Notes under the pieces: model-generated
Seen by the model: the letters and a program-made list of their open reading frames with translations, nothing else
The model's database searches: none
Told to the model about the DNA's origin: nothing
From: Chryseobacterium sp. CH21
GTDB taxonomy: Bacteria; Bacteroidota; Bacteroidia; Flavobacteriales; Weeksellaceae
Reading direction: 5' to 3'
Length of the DNA stretch: 64,000 bases
Assembly (NCBI RefSeq): GCF_004119445.1
Contig: NZ_QICI01000036.1
Location: 1 to 64,000, forward strand
Part shown: positions 40,541 to 47,354 of the stretch, piece by piece
How the letters are laid out: the number at the start of each line of letters is the position of its first letter
Numbering within the stretch: position 1 is the first letter of the stretch
Translations under genes and position numbers: made by a program

Positions 40541-40573
40541 AAACCTCACAGGTTTTTAAAACCTGTGAGGTTT
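40541..40573. repeat. Palindromic repeat, copy 1 (AAACCTCACAGGTTT type)
   Basis: The arms AAACCTCACAGGTTTT and AAAACCTGTGAGGTTT form a near-perfect 15-16 bp hairpin. It follows the HdeD-like gene and could terminate it. Closely related copies lie at 41134-41166 and 47155-47187, so this is a dispersed palindromic element. Confidence 0.85.
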
Positions 40574-40616
40574 ATTGAACCAACCAATGTTTAATACAAA
40601 ACAAACTTATTAGTTT

Positions 40617-41036
40617 ATGGTGAAAAATGATTTGAATTTACGCTTTAATATATGGGATTATGAAGATATAAATGATTCGGAAATAACAGAATCTTTAAAC
40701 TTGATACCCTATAAGATTTATAGTAAAGGAAAGCAAATAAATCCAAACTCTTCAAAACTATCAAAAAGAAATGGGTGGATATACGGCCCATCCTATGGAA
40801 ATGAAGAAAGTTTTGAGGAGCAAATGAATAAAATTTTAGATATTCTAGAACCTAAAATTCCTATTCTAAAGGAGTATGCAAAAAAATATTATTGTGAATT
40901 TTCTTGTGCGCTGTTCCTGAATAATAGAGAAGAAAGTGCTCCTTGGATCCATTTTGATAAAAGATATAATGCTTTTATAAGAGAAGTAGATGCTGAATTT
41001 GATTTTGACATCTATTGCCCTTCTTTAGAAGAATAG
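40617..41036 (+). CDS. DUF4279-like small protein
   Basis: A 139-residue soluble protein. The pattern near the N-terminus (DSEITESLNLIPYKIYSKGK), a central GWIYGP motif, and EEQMNKILDILEPKIPILKEYAKKY followed by strands (CEFSCALFLNN...ESAPWIHFDKR) fits the DUF4279 family, which includes immunity-like and uncharacterised proteins. This assignment is from memory of the pattern and is moderate. The gene stands alone between two palindromic repeats and ends in a tight terminator, which hints that it could be a movable cargo gene. Confidence 0.7.
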   Translation: MVKNDLNLRFNIWDYEDINDSEITESLNLIPYKIYSKGKQINPNSSKLSKRNGWIYGPSYGNEESFEEQMNKILDILEPKIPILKEYAKKYYCEFSCALFLNNREESAPWIHFDKRYNAFIREVDAEFDFDIYCPSLEE

Positions 41037-41040
41037 ATAT

Positions 41041-41067
41041 AGCTCCTACTTTTGGTAGGAGCTTTTT
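41041..41067 (+). terminator. Terminator of the DUF4279-like gene
   Basis: The 9-bp stem AGCTCCTAC / GTAGGAGCT has a 5-base loop and is followed by T residues. It begins a few bases after the stop codon. Confidence 0.85.
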
Positions 41068-41133
41068 AATTATCTTAATAGGTAGCTTTAAGAATATTGG
41101 GGTTTTATTTAAATAAAGGAGAGAAATAAAAAT

Positions 41134-41166
41134 AAACCTCACAGGTTTCAAAAACCTGTGAGGTTT
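41134..41166. repeat. Palindromic repeat, copy 2
   Basis: AAACCTCACAGGTTT-caa-AAACCTGTGAGGTTT is a perfect 15-bp hairpin, almost the same as the one at 40541-40573. The two copies flank the DUF4279-like gene. Confidence 0.85.
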
Positions 41167-41225
41167 ATGAATCGATTAAATATGAATAAGTAAGAGTGGC
41201 TGAGTGGGATGTTTGAAAAAATAAA

Positions 41226-41249
41226 AAACCATCCTTAAAAGGATGGTTT
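41226..41249 (-). terminator. Terminator of the downstream tRNA-Gln
   Basis: AAACCATCC / GGATGGTTT forms a 9-bp stem directly after the 3' end of the tRNA (minus strand), with a T run following in that direction. Confidence 0.8.
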
Positions 41250-41250
41250 G

Positions 41251-41321
41251 TAGACCCACAGGGATTCGAACCCCGACTGACGGTACCAAAAACCGGAGTG
41301 CTACCGTTACACTATAGGTCT
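41251..41321 (-). tRNA. tRNA-Gln (anticodon TTG)
   Basis: The 71-base cloverleaf has acceptor arms AGACCTA and TGGGTCT with discriminator A, a D arm TAGTGTAACGGTAGCAC, an anticodon loop TTTTGGT with anticodon TTG, and a T arm with GGTTCGAATCC. CCA is not encoded. It is one of two nearly identical copies in tandem. Confidence 0.93.
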
Positions 41322-41461
41322 GTTTTACTTTGGTGATGCAAATTTATATATTTTTTTCTTATTTACAAATATCTTCCTTGAAAATTCTTGCTTTTTTAAA
41401 GGAAGAAAAGGCAGATTGAAAATTTTTCTATATAAAAAATCTGCCCCATCCCAAAAAACAA

Positions 41462-41487
41462 AAACCACCCTTAAAAAAGAGTGGTTT
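41462..41487 (-). terminator. Terminator-like hairpin of the upstream tRNA-Gln
   Basis: AAACCAC / GTGGTTT forms a stem just past the 3' end of the second tRNA in its direction of transcription. Another inverted repeat GGCAGATT / AATCTGCC (41410-41445) lies further along in the spacer. Confidence 0.65.
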
Positions 41488-41488
41488 G

Positions 41489-41559
41489 TAGACCCACAGG
41501 GATTCGAACCCCGAATGACGGTACCAAAAACCGGAGTGTTACCGTTACACTATAGGTCT
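41489..41559 (-). tRNA. tRNA-Gln (anticodon TTG)
   Basis: The second copy has the same acceptor stem and the same anticodon loop TTTTGGT. It differs from the first copy at only a couple of positions: GTAACAC instead of GTAGCAC in the D arm, and ATT instead of AGT in the variable region. It is transcribed first, since both lie on the minus strand. Both copies decode CAA, and by wobble CAG. Confidence 0.93.
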
Positions 41560-41658
41560 GTTTTATTTTGGTGGTGCAAATTTACAGCTTTTTTCTTTAC
41601 ATACAAGAACTTTTTGAAATTTTTTTTAAATTTACTGTAGAATTTATTCACGGAAAAT

Positions 41659-42679
41659 ATGCTGATAGACTTCAATAATCTCAATATTAATCAATTATCG
41701 TTCAATACCGAATTTGAAAAGAAAGTGAAAAATTTTCTGGAAGAATGGTTTTCACAAAAAAATGGGTAAATGTTCAGACATCGGGCTCTACAGGAGTTCC
41801 GAAAATTTTTGAAATTGAAAAAAGAAAATGATCAATTCTGCAGTCATGACCTGTAATTTTTTAGGATTAAAAGAAGGCGATACGGCATTACTTTGTTTGC
41901 CGGTAGAATATATCTCAGGTAAAATGATGATTGTACGTTCTATAGAAAGGAAATTAAAATTAAAAATTGCCGATCCTTCTTTAAAACCCGTTGAAAACCT
42001 GGAAGAAGAAATAGACTTTTGTGCCATGACACCACTTCAGGTAGAAAACTCACTGGAAAAACTTCACCTGATCAAAAATCTGATCATTGGAGGTGCTGCA
42101 GTCTCAGAAAGTCTGAAAAATAAAATTTTGCAGATAAATCTTAGTAACTCCAACCGAATTTTTGAAACGTATGGGATGTCTGAAACACTTTCCCATATCG
42201 GTTTAAAACAATTGATGCCGGGACAGGAGGATTATTTCACCGTTTTTGAGAATGTAACCATCTCTTTGGATGGTAGAGGGTGTCTTAAGATTTTTGCACC
42301 CAATGTGAATGCTGAAGAATTGCAGACTAATGATTTAGCTGATATCAGGAATGAAAAACAGTTTAAATTCCTCGGAAGAATTGATAATGTGATCAACTCT
42401 GGAGGTGCAAAAATTTTTCCTGAAACACTTGAAGCATTAGTAAAAAAAGAAATCTCGAACGAAGCCGTATTTATGGGGTTGCCAGATGAAACTTTAGGAC
42501 AGAAATTGATACTAATTATTGAAGGAAATGAGTCGGATGAGGTAATAAAGAAAATTTCGGAAATAACGTTTGAGAAGAATTTTCACAAGCCAAAAGAAAT
42601 TATTTTCATCCATGAAATTCCAAGAACACCTAATGGAAAAGTAAACAGAATGGAACTCTATAAAAATATAAATCTCTAG
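41659..42679 (+). pseudogene. menE: O-succinylbenzoate--CoA ligase-like AMP-binding enzyme (MenE), two frameshifts as sequenced
   Basis: MenE activates o-succinylbenzoate with CoA in menaquinone synthesis. The ATG at 41659 opens MLIDFNNLNINQLSF..., broken at the A7 run 41756-41762. The next piece KWVNVQTSGSTGVPKIFEIE holds the AMP-binding P-loop and is broken again at the A6 run 41818-41823. The long remainder has ETYGMSETLSH, FLGRIDNVINSGGAKIFPE and PRTPNGKVNR (catalytic lysine). Adding one A to each run gives about 340 residues, short for MenE but usual for this phylum, as far as I recall. arfB follows after 7 bases. Menaquinone is normally the main quinone in Chryseobacterium, so true loss is unlikely. 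Confidence 0.85.
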
Positions 42680-42686
42680 CCTAAAA

Positions 42687-43079
42687 ATGAAAGACTTTTC
42701 AAAAGAACTCAGTTTTAAAACTTCCCGCAGCAGTGGAGCGGGCGGACAAAACGTTAATAAGGTAGAGACTGCTGTTACTGTACTTTGGAAAGTAGAGGCC
42801 TCAGAATCCTTCAATGATGATGAAAAAGTATTGATTCAGGATAAATTGAAAAACAGAATCAACGCAGATGGTTTTTTATTTCTCACCGTTTCTGAAAGCA
42901 GAACCCAGCTGATGAATAAAAATAAAGCTATTGAAAAAATAATAGAAATAGTCAACAAAGCACTAATTGTTCCCAAAAAGAGAACCGCAACGAAACCATC
43001 AAAAGGACAGAAGCAAAAAAGATTGGATAACAAGAAAAAGCTTTCAGACAAAAAAGAAAACAGACGTTTTAAGTTTTAA
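42687..43079 (+). CDS. arfB: Alternative ribosome-rescue factor ArfB (peptidyl-tRNA hydrolase)
   Basis: ArfB enters stalled ribosomes lacking a stop codon and releases the peptide. The 130-residue protein has the catalytic GGQ motif at 19-21 (SSGAGGQNVNKVET), a release-factor-like domain up to about residue 100, and the long basic C-terminal tail (PSKGQKQKRLDNKKKLSDKK) that lies in the mRNA channel. All features needed for function are present. It is co-directional with menE and 7 bases after it, so the two are probably one transcript. Confidence 0.93.
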   Translation: MKDFSKELSFKTSRSSGAGGQNVNKVETAVTVLWKVEASESFNDDEKVLIQDKLKNRINADGFLFLTVSESRTQLMNKNKAIEKIIEIVNKALIVPKKRTATKPSKGQKQKRLDNKKKLSDKKENRRFKF

Positions 43080-43127
43080 TTCTTCATTAAAAAAGAATGA
43101 CAAAGCATTTCTTTACGTACATCCTAT

Positions 43128-43154
43128 GCATTCCGTTTTTAAGTCCTATCTTTG
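43128..43154 (+). promoter_or_regulatory. Promoter with -7 TATCTTTG (greA-like gene), duplicated upstream of the DHS gene
   Basis: TATCTTTG at 43147-43154 matches the -7 consensus. The preceding bases GCATTCCGTTTTTAAG are identical to those before the deoxyhypusine-synthase promoter at about 44244-44260. No TTG is seen at the expected -33 place in this copy. Confidence 0.5.
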
Positions 43155-43182
43155 TTAGAATTAATAATAACTGATAATGATA

Positions 43183-43296
43183 ATGACAGCAACAATCTTT
43201 TTATCTGCACAACACCGCCGTTCGGGATTGCTGATGTCTTTACTTTATCGTCATACAGATTCTTTTCTGAAAAGTTCTAAGGACTTCATCATATAG
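43183..43296 (+). CDS. Possible 37-residue upstream ORF / leader peptide
   Basis: The first ATG after the promoter opens a 37-codon frame (MTATIFLSAQHRRSGLLMSL...), with AQHRRS and YRH clusters, that stops at 43296. One base later a hairpin begins. Its position between promoter and the GreA/GreB-like gene suggests a leader peptide that could sense translation, but no experimental or family support is known to me. It may equally be an untranslated stretch. Confidence 0.3.
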   Translation: MTATIFLSAQHRRSGLLMSLLYRHTDSFLKSSKDFII

Positions 43297-43321
43297 TCCC
43301 TGTCAGGATCCAAGACAGGGA
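43297..43321 (+). promoter_or_regulatory. Leader hairpin downstream of the upstream ORF
   Basis: TCCCTGTC / GACAGGGA forms an 8-bp stem. A competing pairing GGACT / AGTCC (about 43281-43299) overlaps the end of the short ORF and the base of this stem. No T run follows, so it is not a simple terminator. The leader from promoter to the next gene is about 280 bases. Confidence 0.4.
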
Positions 43322-43440
43322 ATCACTTCCGATTTATTTATTACTTTTTGCAGTTTTCCATAGAAGAAGGCTGTTCTATACCTGGATTCTACATTGGATT
43401 ACTGGGGAATAACTGCACTTTAATTTTTAAAAACGAAAAA

Positions 43441-43821
43441 ATGTCCAATCATATTATTGTAACCACCGGAATTTATGATGCTATAAAAGATACACTCAGA
43501 AGAAAAAAAGTGAGCATCGGAGAAGAAAAAAGACTTACCGAAGAACTCAGAAAGGCAAAACAGGTGCTGAGAAGAGATCTTCCTGCGGATATTGTTACGG
43601 TAGACAGAAAGGTGACGTTAAAAGATCATACCTTAAACTTTGAACACGAATATATTTTTGTGCCTTCTACCAAAGCAAAGCTTAAGAAGAATAAACATTC
43701 CATCCTGTCGGATATTGCTCTTGCGGTAGTAGGATACAAAGTAGGAGATATCATAGACTGGCCTTTCAGAGAAGGAGAAAGGAAAATTGAGATTTTGAAA
43801 GTGGAAGCCTGGGAAGGATAA
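43441..43821 (+). CDS. GreA/GreB-like C-terminal domain protein
   Basis: A 126-residue protein beginning MSNHIIVTTGIYDAIKD. The N-terminal half is a short charged helical region (RRKKVSIGEEKRLTEELRKAKQVLR), the C-terminal half matches the FKBP-like C-terminal domain of transcript cleavage factors GreA/GreB (DRKVTLKDHTLNFEHEYIFV... VVGYKVGDIIDWPFREGERKIEILKVE). It is shorter than GreA (about 158) and may act more like Rnk, binding RNA polymerase without cleavage. The upstream extension of the frame to 43348 is rejected because this ATG gives the usual family start. A hairpin terminator follows. Confidence 0.85.
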   Translation: MSNHIIVTTGIYDAIKDTLRRKKVSIGEEKRLTEELRKAKQVLRRDLPADIVTVDRKVTLKDHTLNFEHEYIFVPSTKAKLKKNKHSILSDIALAVVGYKVGDIIDWPFREGERKIEILKVEAWEG

Positions 43822-43855
43822 AGCTTTGTTAAAAATATTAAGTTGAATTACAATG

Positions 43856-43886
43856 AAAGCGTGGCTCGTATAGGCTACGCTTTTTT
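43856..43886 (+). terminator. Terminator of the GreA/GreB-like gene
   Basis: AAAGCGT / ACGCTTT with a 14-base loop is followed by a T run. Confidence 0.65.
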
Positions 43887-43910
43887 GTTAGTTTAAAGGG
43901 TTAATTTTAA

Positions 43911-44172
43911 TGTTGGAAAACGCAAGGGTGCAAAATTATTTTAATACTATGTGTTGTAAGATGCAAGGATTTTATCTTCGATAAAATTTTATACTGTACA
44001 ATTTATTTTTTGTCAGATGCTTATTTTTCGGATAATATAAAATCTGTGCAATCTGTGCGAAAATAATACTTTCCCTTGTTGAAAATCTTACATTGAGCGA
44101 AGTCGAAATGTTCTTGAGCCTTAAAATATTTACAAAGCTTTAAAATCCTTTGCGCCCCTGCGTTTTCCAACA
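43911..44172. mobile_element. MITE-like intergenic element, about 262 bp, with 25-bp terminal inverted repeats
   Basis: The left end TGTTGGAAAACGCAAGGGTG at 43911 and the reverse complement of the right end (44172 back to 44148) share 22 of 25 bases. The interior has no gene. The left 80 bases recur in inverted orientation at 45601-45680 with about 84% identity by eye. No clear target duplication is visible. This looks like a short non-autonomous element or dispersed intergenic repeat. Confidence 0.55.
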
Positions 44173-44236
44173 ATTTATACCTTCTCCATTTAACAAATGA
44201 TAAAAAATACTCCTCTATCACACTTTCTTCAAGTGC

Positions 44237-44270
44237 TTTGGCTGCATTCCGTTTTTAAGTTTTATCTTTG
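44237..44270 (+). promoter_or_regulatory. Promoter TTTG-N22-TATCTTTG of the DHS gene
   Basis: TTTG at 44237-44240 and TATCTTTG at 44263-44270 fit the Bacteroidota promoter with a 22-base spacer, ending 14 bases before the ATG at 44285. Confidence 0.6.
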
Positions 44271-44284
44271 CAAAAATTTTAAAA

Positions 44285-45256
44285 ATGAGCAAACCGATAA
44301 CAGAGTTCATAGAAAAGTATTACCTGCACTTCAACGCAGCTGCATTGGTGGATGCTTCTAAAGGATATGTTGCACATCTTAAAGATGGCGGAAAAATGAT
44401 GATTACTTTGGCAGGAGCAATGTCTACTGCTGAATTAGGAAAGATTCTTGCTGAAATGATCCGTCAGGGAAAAGTAGATTTTATCTCTTGTACAGGGGCT
44501 AACCTTGAAGAAGATTTAATGAACCTTGTAGCACACTCTCACTATGAAAGAGTTCCTCATTATAGAGATTTAACAGCTCAGGATGAGTGGGATCTTTTAG
44601 AAAGAGGTCTGAACAGAGTTACAGATACTTGTATCCCTGAAGAAGAAGCTTTCAGAAGATTACAAAAACATATCGTAGAGATCTGGAAAGATGCAGAAGC
44701 TAAAGGAGAAAGATATTTCCCACACGAATTCATGTACAAAATGATCCTTTCAGGAGTATTGGAGCAATACTATGAAATTCCTAGAGAAAACTCTTGGATG
44801 ATTGCTGCAGCAGAAGCAAACTTGCCAATTGTAGTACCGGGATGGGAAGATTCTACAATGGGTAACATCTTCGCTTCTTACTGTATCAAAGGAGAGCTTA
44901 AAGCGACTACAATGAAATCCGGTATTGAATATATGACTTACCTTGCTGACTGGTATACTAAAAATTCAGGAGGAAAAGGAGTTGGATTCTTCCAGATTGG
45001 TGGAGGTATCGCAGGAGATTTCCCTATCTGTGTAGTGCCAATGTTATATCAGGACATGGAAATGCATGACATTCCTTTCTGGTCTTATTTCTGCCAGATT
45101 TCTGACTCTACAACATCTTACGGTTCATATTCAGGAGCAGTTCCAAATGAGAAAATCACTTGGGGTAAACTTGATATCACTACACCGAAATTTATCGTTG
45201 AAAGTGATGCAACAATCTGTGCACCATTGATGTTCTCTTATATCTTAGAAAACTAA
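44285..45256 (+). CDS. Deoxyhypusine synthase family protein
   Basis: A 323-residue cytoplasmic enzyme homologous to eukaryotic and archaeal deoxyhypusine synthase, which moves the aminobutyl group of spermidine using NAD. The NAD-binding and active-site regions are present: GAMSTAELG, SCTGANLEEDL, GVGFFQIGGGIAGDFPIC, and the catalytic lysine K295 in ITWGKLD. Bacteria lack eIF5A, so the homologue probably acts in polyamine metabolism, for example like homospermidine synthase; this is inference. It is monocistronic, with its own promoter and terminator, and is flanked by two inverted copies of a dispersed repeat. Confidence 0.92.
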   Translation: MSKPITEFIEKYYLHFNAAALVDASKGYVAHLKDGGKMMITLAGAMSTAELGKILAEMIRQGKVDFISCTGANLEEDLMNLVAHSHYERVPHYRDLTAQDEWDLLERGLNRVTDTCIPEEEAFRRLQKHIVEIWKDAEAKGERYFPHEFMYKMILSGVLEQYYEIPRENSWMIAAAEANLPIVVPGWEDSTMGNIFASYCIKGELKATTMKSGIEYMTYLADWYTKNSGGKGVGFFQIGGGIAGDFPICVVPMLYQDMEMHDIPFWSYFCQISDSTTSYGSYSGAVPNEKITWGKLDITTPKFIVESDATICAPLMFSYILEN

Positions 45257-45287
45257 GAACGAAATTCTCACAAGAGATTACAATATC

Positions 45288-45319
45288 AGCGCTTCAATTC
45301 ATTTGAAGCGCTTTTTTTA
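45288..45319 (+). terminator. Terminator of the DHS gene
   Basis: The 10-bp stem AGCGCTTCAA / TTGAAGCGCT has a 5-base loop and is followed by seven T residues. Confidence 0.9.
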
Positions 45320-45732
45320 TTTTATGATTGAAAAATAGATGTGTTTTGGAAACTAAAAACAATTTAAACCATTAAGATTATTTAATTTGTAAAGAGTATT
45401 AAGAAAAATAGCTAAAGCCATTTTATTTAACAGCATGTTTTATTTTTCATCAAAGATGAAACTTAATTAGTCTTACAATTATTTTTCTTAATGGTTAAAA
45501 AAATGGTATATAGTATTCCCACAGATGACACGAATTACACAGATTTTTACTATCTGCGTAATTTGTAAAATCAGAATGATATTAATAAAATTTGACTGTG
45601 TACAATTTTGTCAAAGATAAAATCCTTGCGCTTTACAATATATAGTATTAAAATAATTTTGCGTCTTTGCGTTTCCCCAAAAATACATATAAACATTTGT
45701 GAAAATTTGTGCAATCCGCGGAAAAATAAAAA
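45320..45732. other. Noncoding region holding an inverted copy of the 43.9-kb repeat
   Basis: About 410 bases with no gene. The segment 45601-45680, read on the minus strand, matches 43913-43992 with about 84% identity (TTGGGGAAACGCAAAGACGC against TTGGAAAACGCAAGGGTGC, then a shared CAAAATTATTTTAATACTAT). The flanks contain short words such as CACAGATT and GTGCAAT that also occur in the first copy. The copy is shorter and its far end is not defined. Confidence 0.6.
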
Positions 45733-45879
45733 TCAATCCAACGAATTCACCAGTACAAAATAACGATACGCCAAGATTCCCTTTTCGACCTTAGTAAGGT
45801 GATTAGGATCTTTATTACTCAGCTTTGGAAGGACCTTTTTATTAACCGCATTCAACAGCCTGAAAAATGATTTTTTCAT
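45733..45879 (-). CDS. Conserved-looking 48-residue protein
   Basis: From an ATG at 45879 the frame encodes MKKSFFRLLNAVNKKVLPKL followed by SNKDPNHLTKVEKGILAYRY and a short hydrophobic end. The strongly basic N-terminus and pattern resemble small proteins of unknown function common in Flavobacteriia (from memory). It is divergent from the alkyltransferase-like gene. The longer frame from 46005 would run into that gene and is less likely. Confidence 0.6.
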   Translation of the reverse strand: MKKSFFRLLNAVNKKVLPKLSNKDPNHLTKVEKGILAYRYFVLVNSLD

Positions 45880-45952
45880 ATCTTTATCTTTTAATGAAAC
45901 ATTCCCGAGCTCAGATGAGTTCAAAAATGATGCAAAAACATAGAAAACAGAT

Positions 45953-46249
45953 ATGGACGAGATTTTCAAACAACAGGTATATGAAGTAGCAAGACTTATT
46001 CCCAAAGGAAGAGTGTCTACTTATGGTGCCATAGCAAAGGCTGTTGGCTATCCTAATCATTCCAGACATGTAGGGAAAGCTATGGGTGGCTGTCCAAAAG
46101 ATGTTCCTGCCCACCGTGTGATTTCAAGTTCGGGAGTACTGTCTGTTCCGGAATTTCAACCTAAGCTGGAAGCAGAAGGAATCATTGTGGAAAATCTTAG
46201 AATAAAAAATTTCAAAAAACTGTTCTGGGATCCGTTAGAGGAATTGTAA
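45953..46249 (+). CDS. Alkyltransferase-like (ATL) protein of the MGMT family
   Basis: A 98-residue protein matching the C-terminal DNA-binding domain of O6-alkylguanine-DNA methyltransferase: IPKGRVSTYGAIAKAVGYPNHS (helix-turn-helix and arginine finger), VGKAMGGCP, and the active-site region VPAHRVISSSG. The acceptor cysteine of the usual PCHRV is alanine (A53), so it cannot accept an alkyl group. ATL proteins instead bind O6-alkylguanine and hand the lesion to nucleotide excision repair. No repair gene is next to it. Confidence 0.9.
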   Translation: MDEIFKQQVYEVARLIPKGRVSTYGAIAKAVGYPNHSRHVGKAMGGCPKDVPAHRVISSSGVLSVPEFQPKLEAEGIIVENLRIKNFKKLFWDPLEEL

Positions 46250-46272
46250 ATTTTAAAGAATTTAAATCAAAG

Positions 46273-46464
46273 AATTTTTTAACGTAAAGCTTTCATTTGT
46301 TTTCTTTAATATTCTAAGGGAGCAAAGGGTGGAATCCATGAAATTGATTCTCTTTAAGCGAACGTATTACTATCACAAAGCTTCATCAGCGACAAAGTCG
46401 CACCTCTTCGCCTTCTGAAATAAAGCATAGGAAAATTAATCCTTTGCGTCAAAAAAATCACCCA
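46273..46464. repeat. Dispersed intergenic repeat, family B copy 1
   Basis: A segment without a gene has imperfect terminal inverted repeats (ATTTTTTAACGTAAAG at the left, and ATTTTTTTGACGCAAAG on the other strand at the right). The central GAGCAAAGGGTGGAATCC...ATGAAATTGATTCT...CTTCATCAGCGACAAAGTCG recurs in the opposite orientation at about 54000-54095. Its function is unknown; it behaves like a MITE-like dispersed element. Confidence 0.6.
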
Positions 46465-46482
46465 TCAACACTACAAAGCAAA

Positions 46483-46518
46483 AAAAAATGTCACTACATA
46501 ATTTAATAGAAGTGACAT
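46483..46518 (-). terminator. Terminator of the coiled-coil XRE regulator gene
   Basis: On the minus strand TGTCACTT...AAGTGACA-type arms (46489-46495 and 46511-46517) are followed by a run of eight T residues. Confidence 0.75.
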
Positions 46519-46544
46519 CAATATTTTTAAGTGTTCAAACTGTA

Positions 46545-46937
46545 TTATTTTCTTCCTCTCGGGAGACCTTTTAGTTCTTCTTTCAGCTTTTCGTTCTCCT
46601 CTTTTAATAGAGCAATATAGTTTTGAAGGTTTTCAATAATAGCTCCAGGGATATTATCATAATTGTTCTGGTTAGTAATTACTCCCGCAGAAGAAGATCT
46701 GTCATTAAATACAGGATGGTCATTATTAACAACTACTGTAGGTTCCTCTTCTTCATAAATGTCCTCAAACGGTACATCCAGAAAACGGGCAAGCTTGTCC
46801 CATTCATCTCTTACGATCCTTACATCACCGCTTTCTTTTCTGCTGTAATTAGATACATCTGTTGCGATAAAATCAGCTACCTGCTGTTGAGTATAACCTT
46901 TTTGCTTTCTGATGACGCGTAATTTTTCTTTTTGCAT
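46545..46937 (-). CDS. XRE-family regulator with C-terminal coiled coil
   Basis: A 130-residue protein. Residues 5-60 are a Cro/CI helix-turn-helix (LRVIRKQKGYTQQQVADFI, ATDVSNYSRKESG, WDKLARFLDVPFEDIYEE). A flexible acidic and asparagine-rich linker (65-95) follows, then a coiled coil (IIENLQNYIALLKEENEKLKEEL) ending in a basic tail RGRK. This arrangement is common for Chryseobacterium stand-alone regulators. Targets are unknown. Confidence 0.9.
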   Translation of the reverse strand: MQKEKLRVIRKQKGYTQQQVADFIATDVSNYSRKESGDVRIVRDEWDKLARFLDVPFEDIYEEEEPTVVVNNDHPVFNDRSSSAGVITNQNNYDNIPGAIIENLQNYIALLKEENEKLKEELKGLPRGRK

Positions 46938-47154
46938 GACCTACATTTTATACAAAAATGGCAAAAAAGCAGAAGCTATACAATAAAAAGCAGAAAAAAA
47001 GATATGATAAAGAATAAGATTAAAGATAAAATGAAACTAGACTAAAAAATACAAATATTATCTGATGAAATTATTGAAAATTTTCTTCGTACTAGCCCTT
47101 TATTTAATGATAATTTCTGATTGATCAAAGATTAGTGGTAAGAGGAAGAGATTT

Positions 47155-47187
47155 AAACCTTATAGGTTTCTAAAACCTATAAGGTTT
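47155..47187. repeat. Palindromic repeat, copy 3 (variant)
   Basis: AAACCTTATAGGTTT-cta-AAACCTATAAGGTTT is a perfect 15-bp hairpin with the same outer and inner blocks as copies 1 and 2. The variable central bases have changed in both arms together, so the pairing is preserved. Confidence 0.8.
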
Positions 47188-47326
47188 GGACTGTAATATT
47201 CAGATGATTTTAATTAGCTATTGATTATAAAATGCAAAGTTGCAAAGAATTTTATCCATTATAGAAGTTTTAAGTCGCAAGATTTATGTCAAAAAAATAG
47301 TGCCTTTCAACCCTTTTTAAACAAAA

Positions 47327-47354
47327 AAAGACTGCTTCAAATGAAACAGTCTTT
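47327..47354 (-). terminator. htpG terminator
   Basis: AAAGACTG / CAGTCTTT arms with an additional TTCA / TGAA inner pair are followed by a T run on the minus strand. Confidence 0.75.

Noticed and set aside
41416-41640. 74-codon frame across the second tRNA-Gln
   Set aside because: It overlaps a complete tRNA on the other strand.
43348-43440. Extended start for the GreA/GreB-like protein
   Set aside because: The extra residues (MQFSIEEGCSIPG...) do not resemble the family, and the region looks like structured leader RNA.
44021-44221. 66-codon frame in the gap before the DHS gene
   Set aside because: It lies within and beside the MITE-like element and has no promoter or family resemblance.
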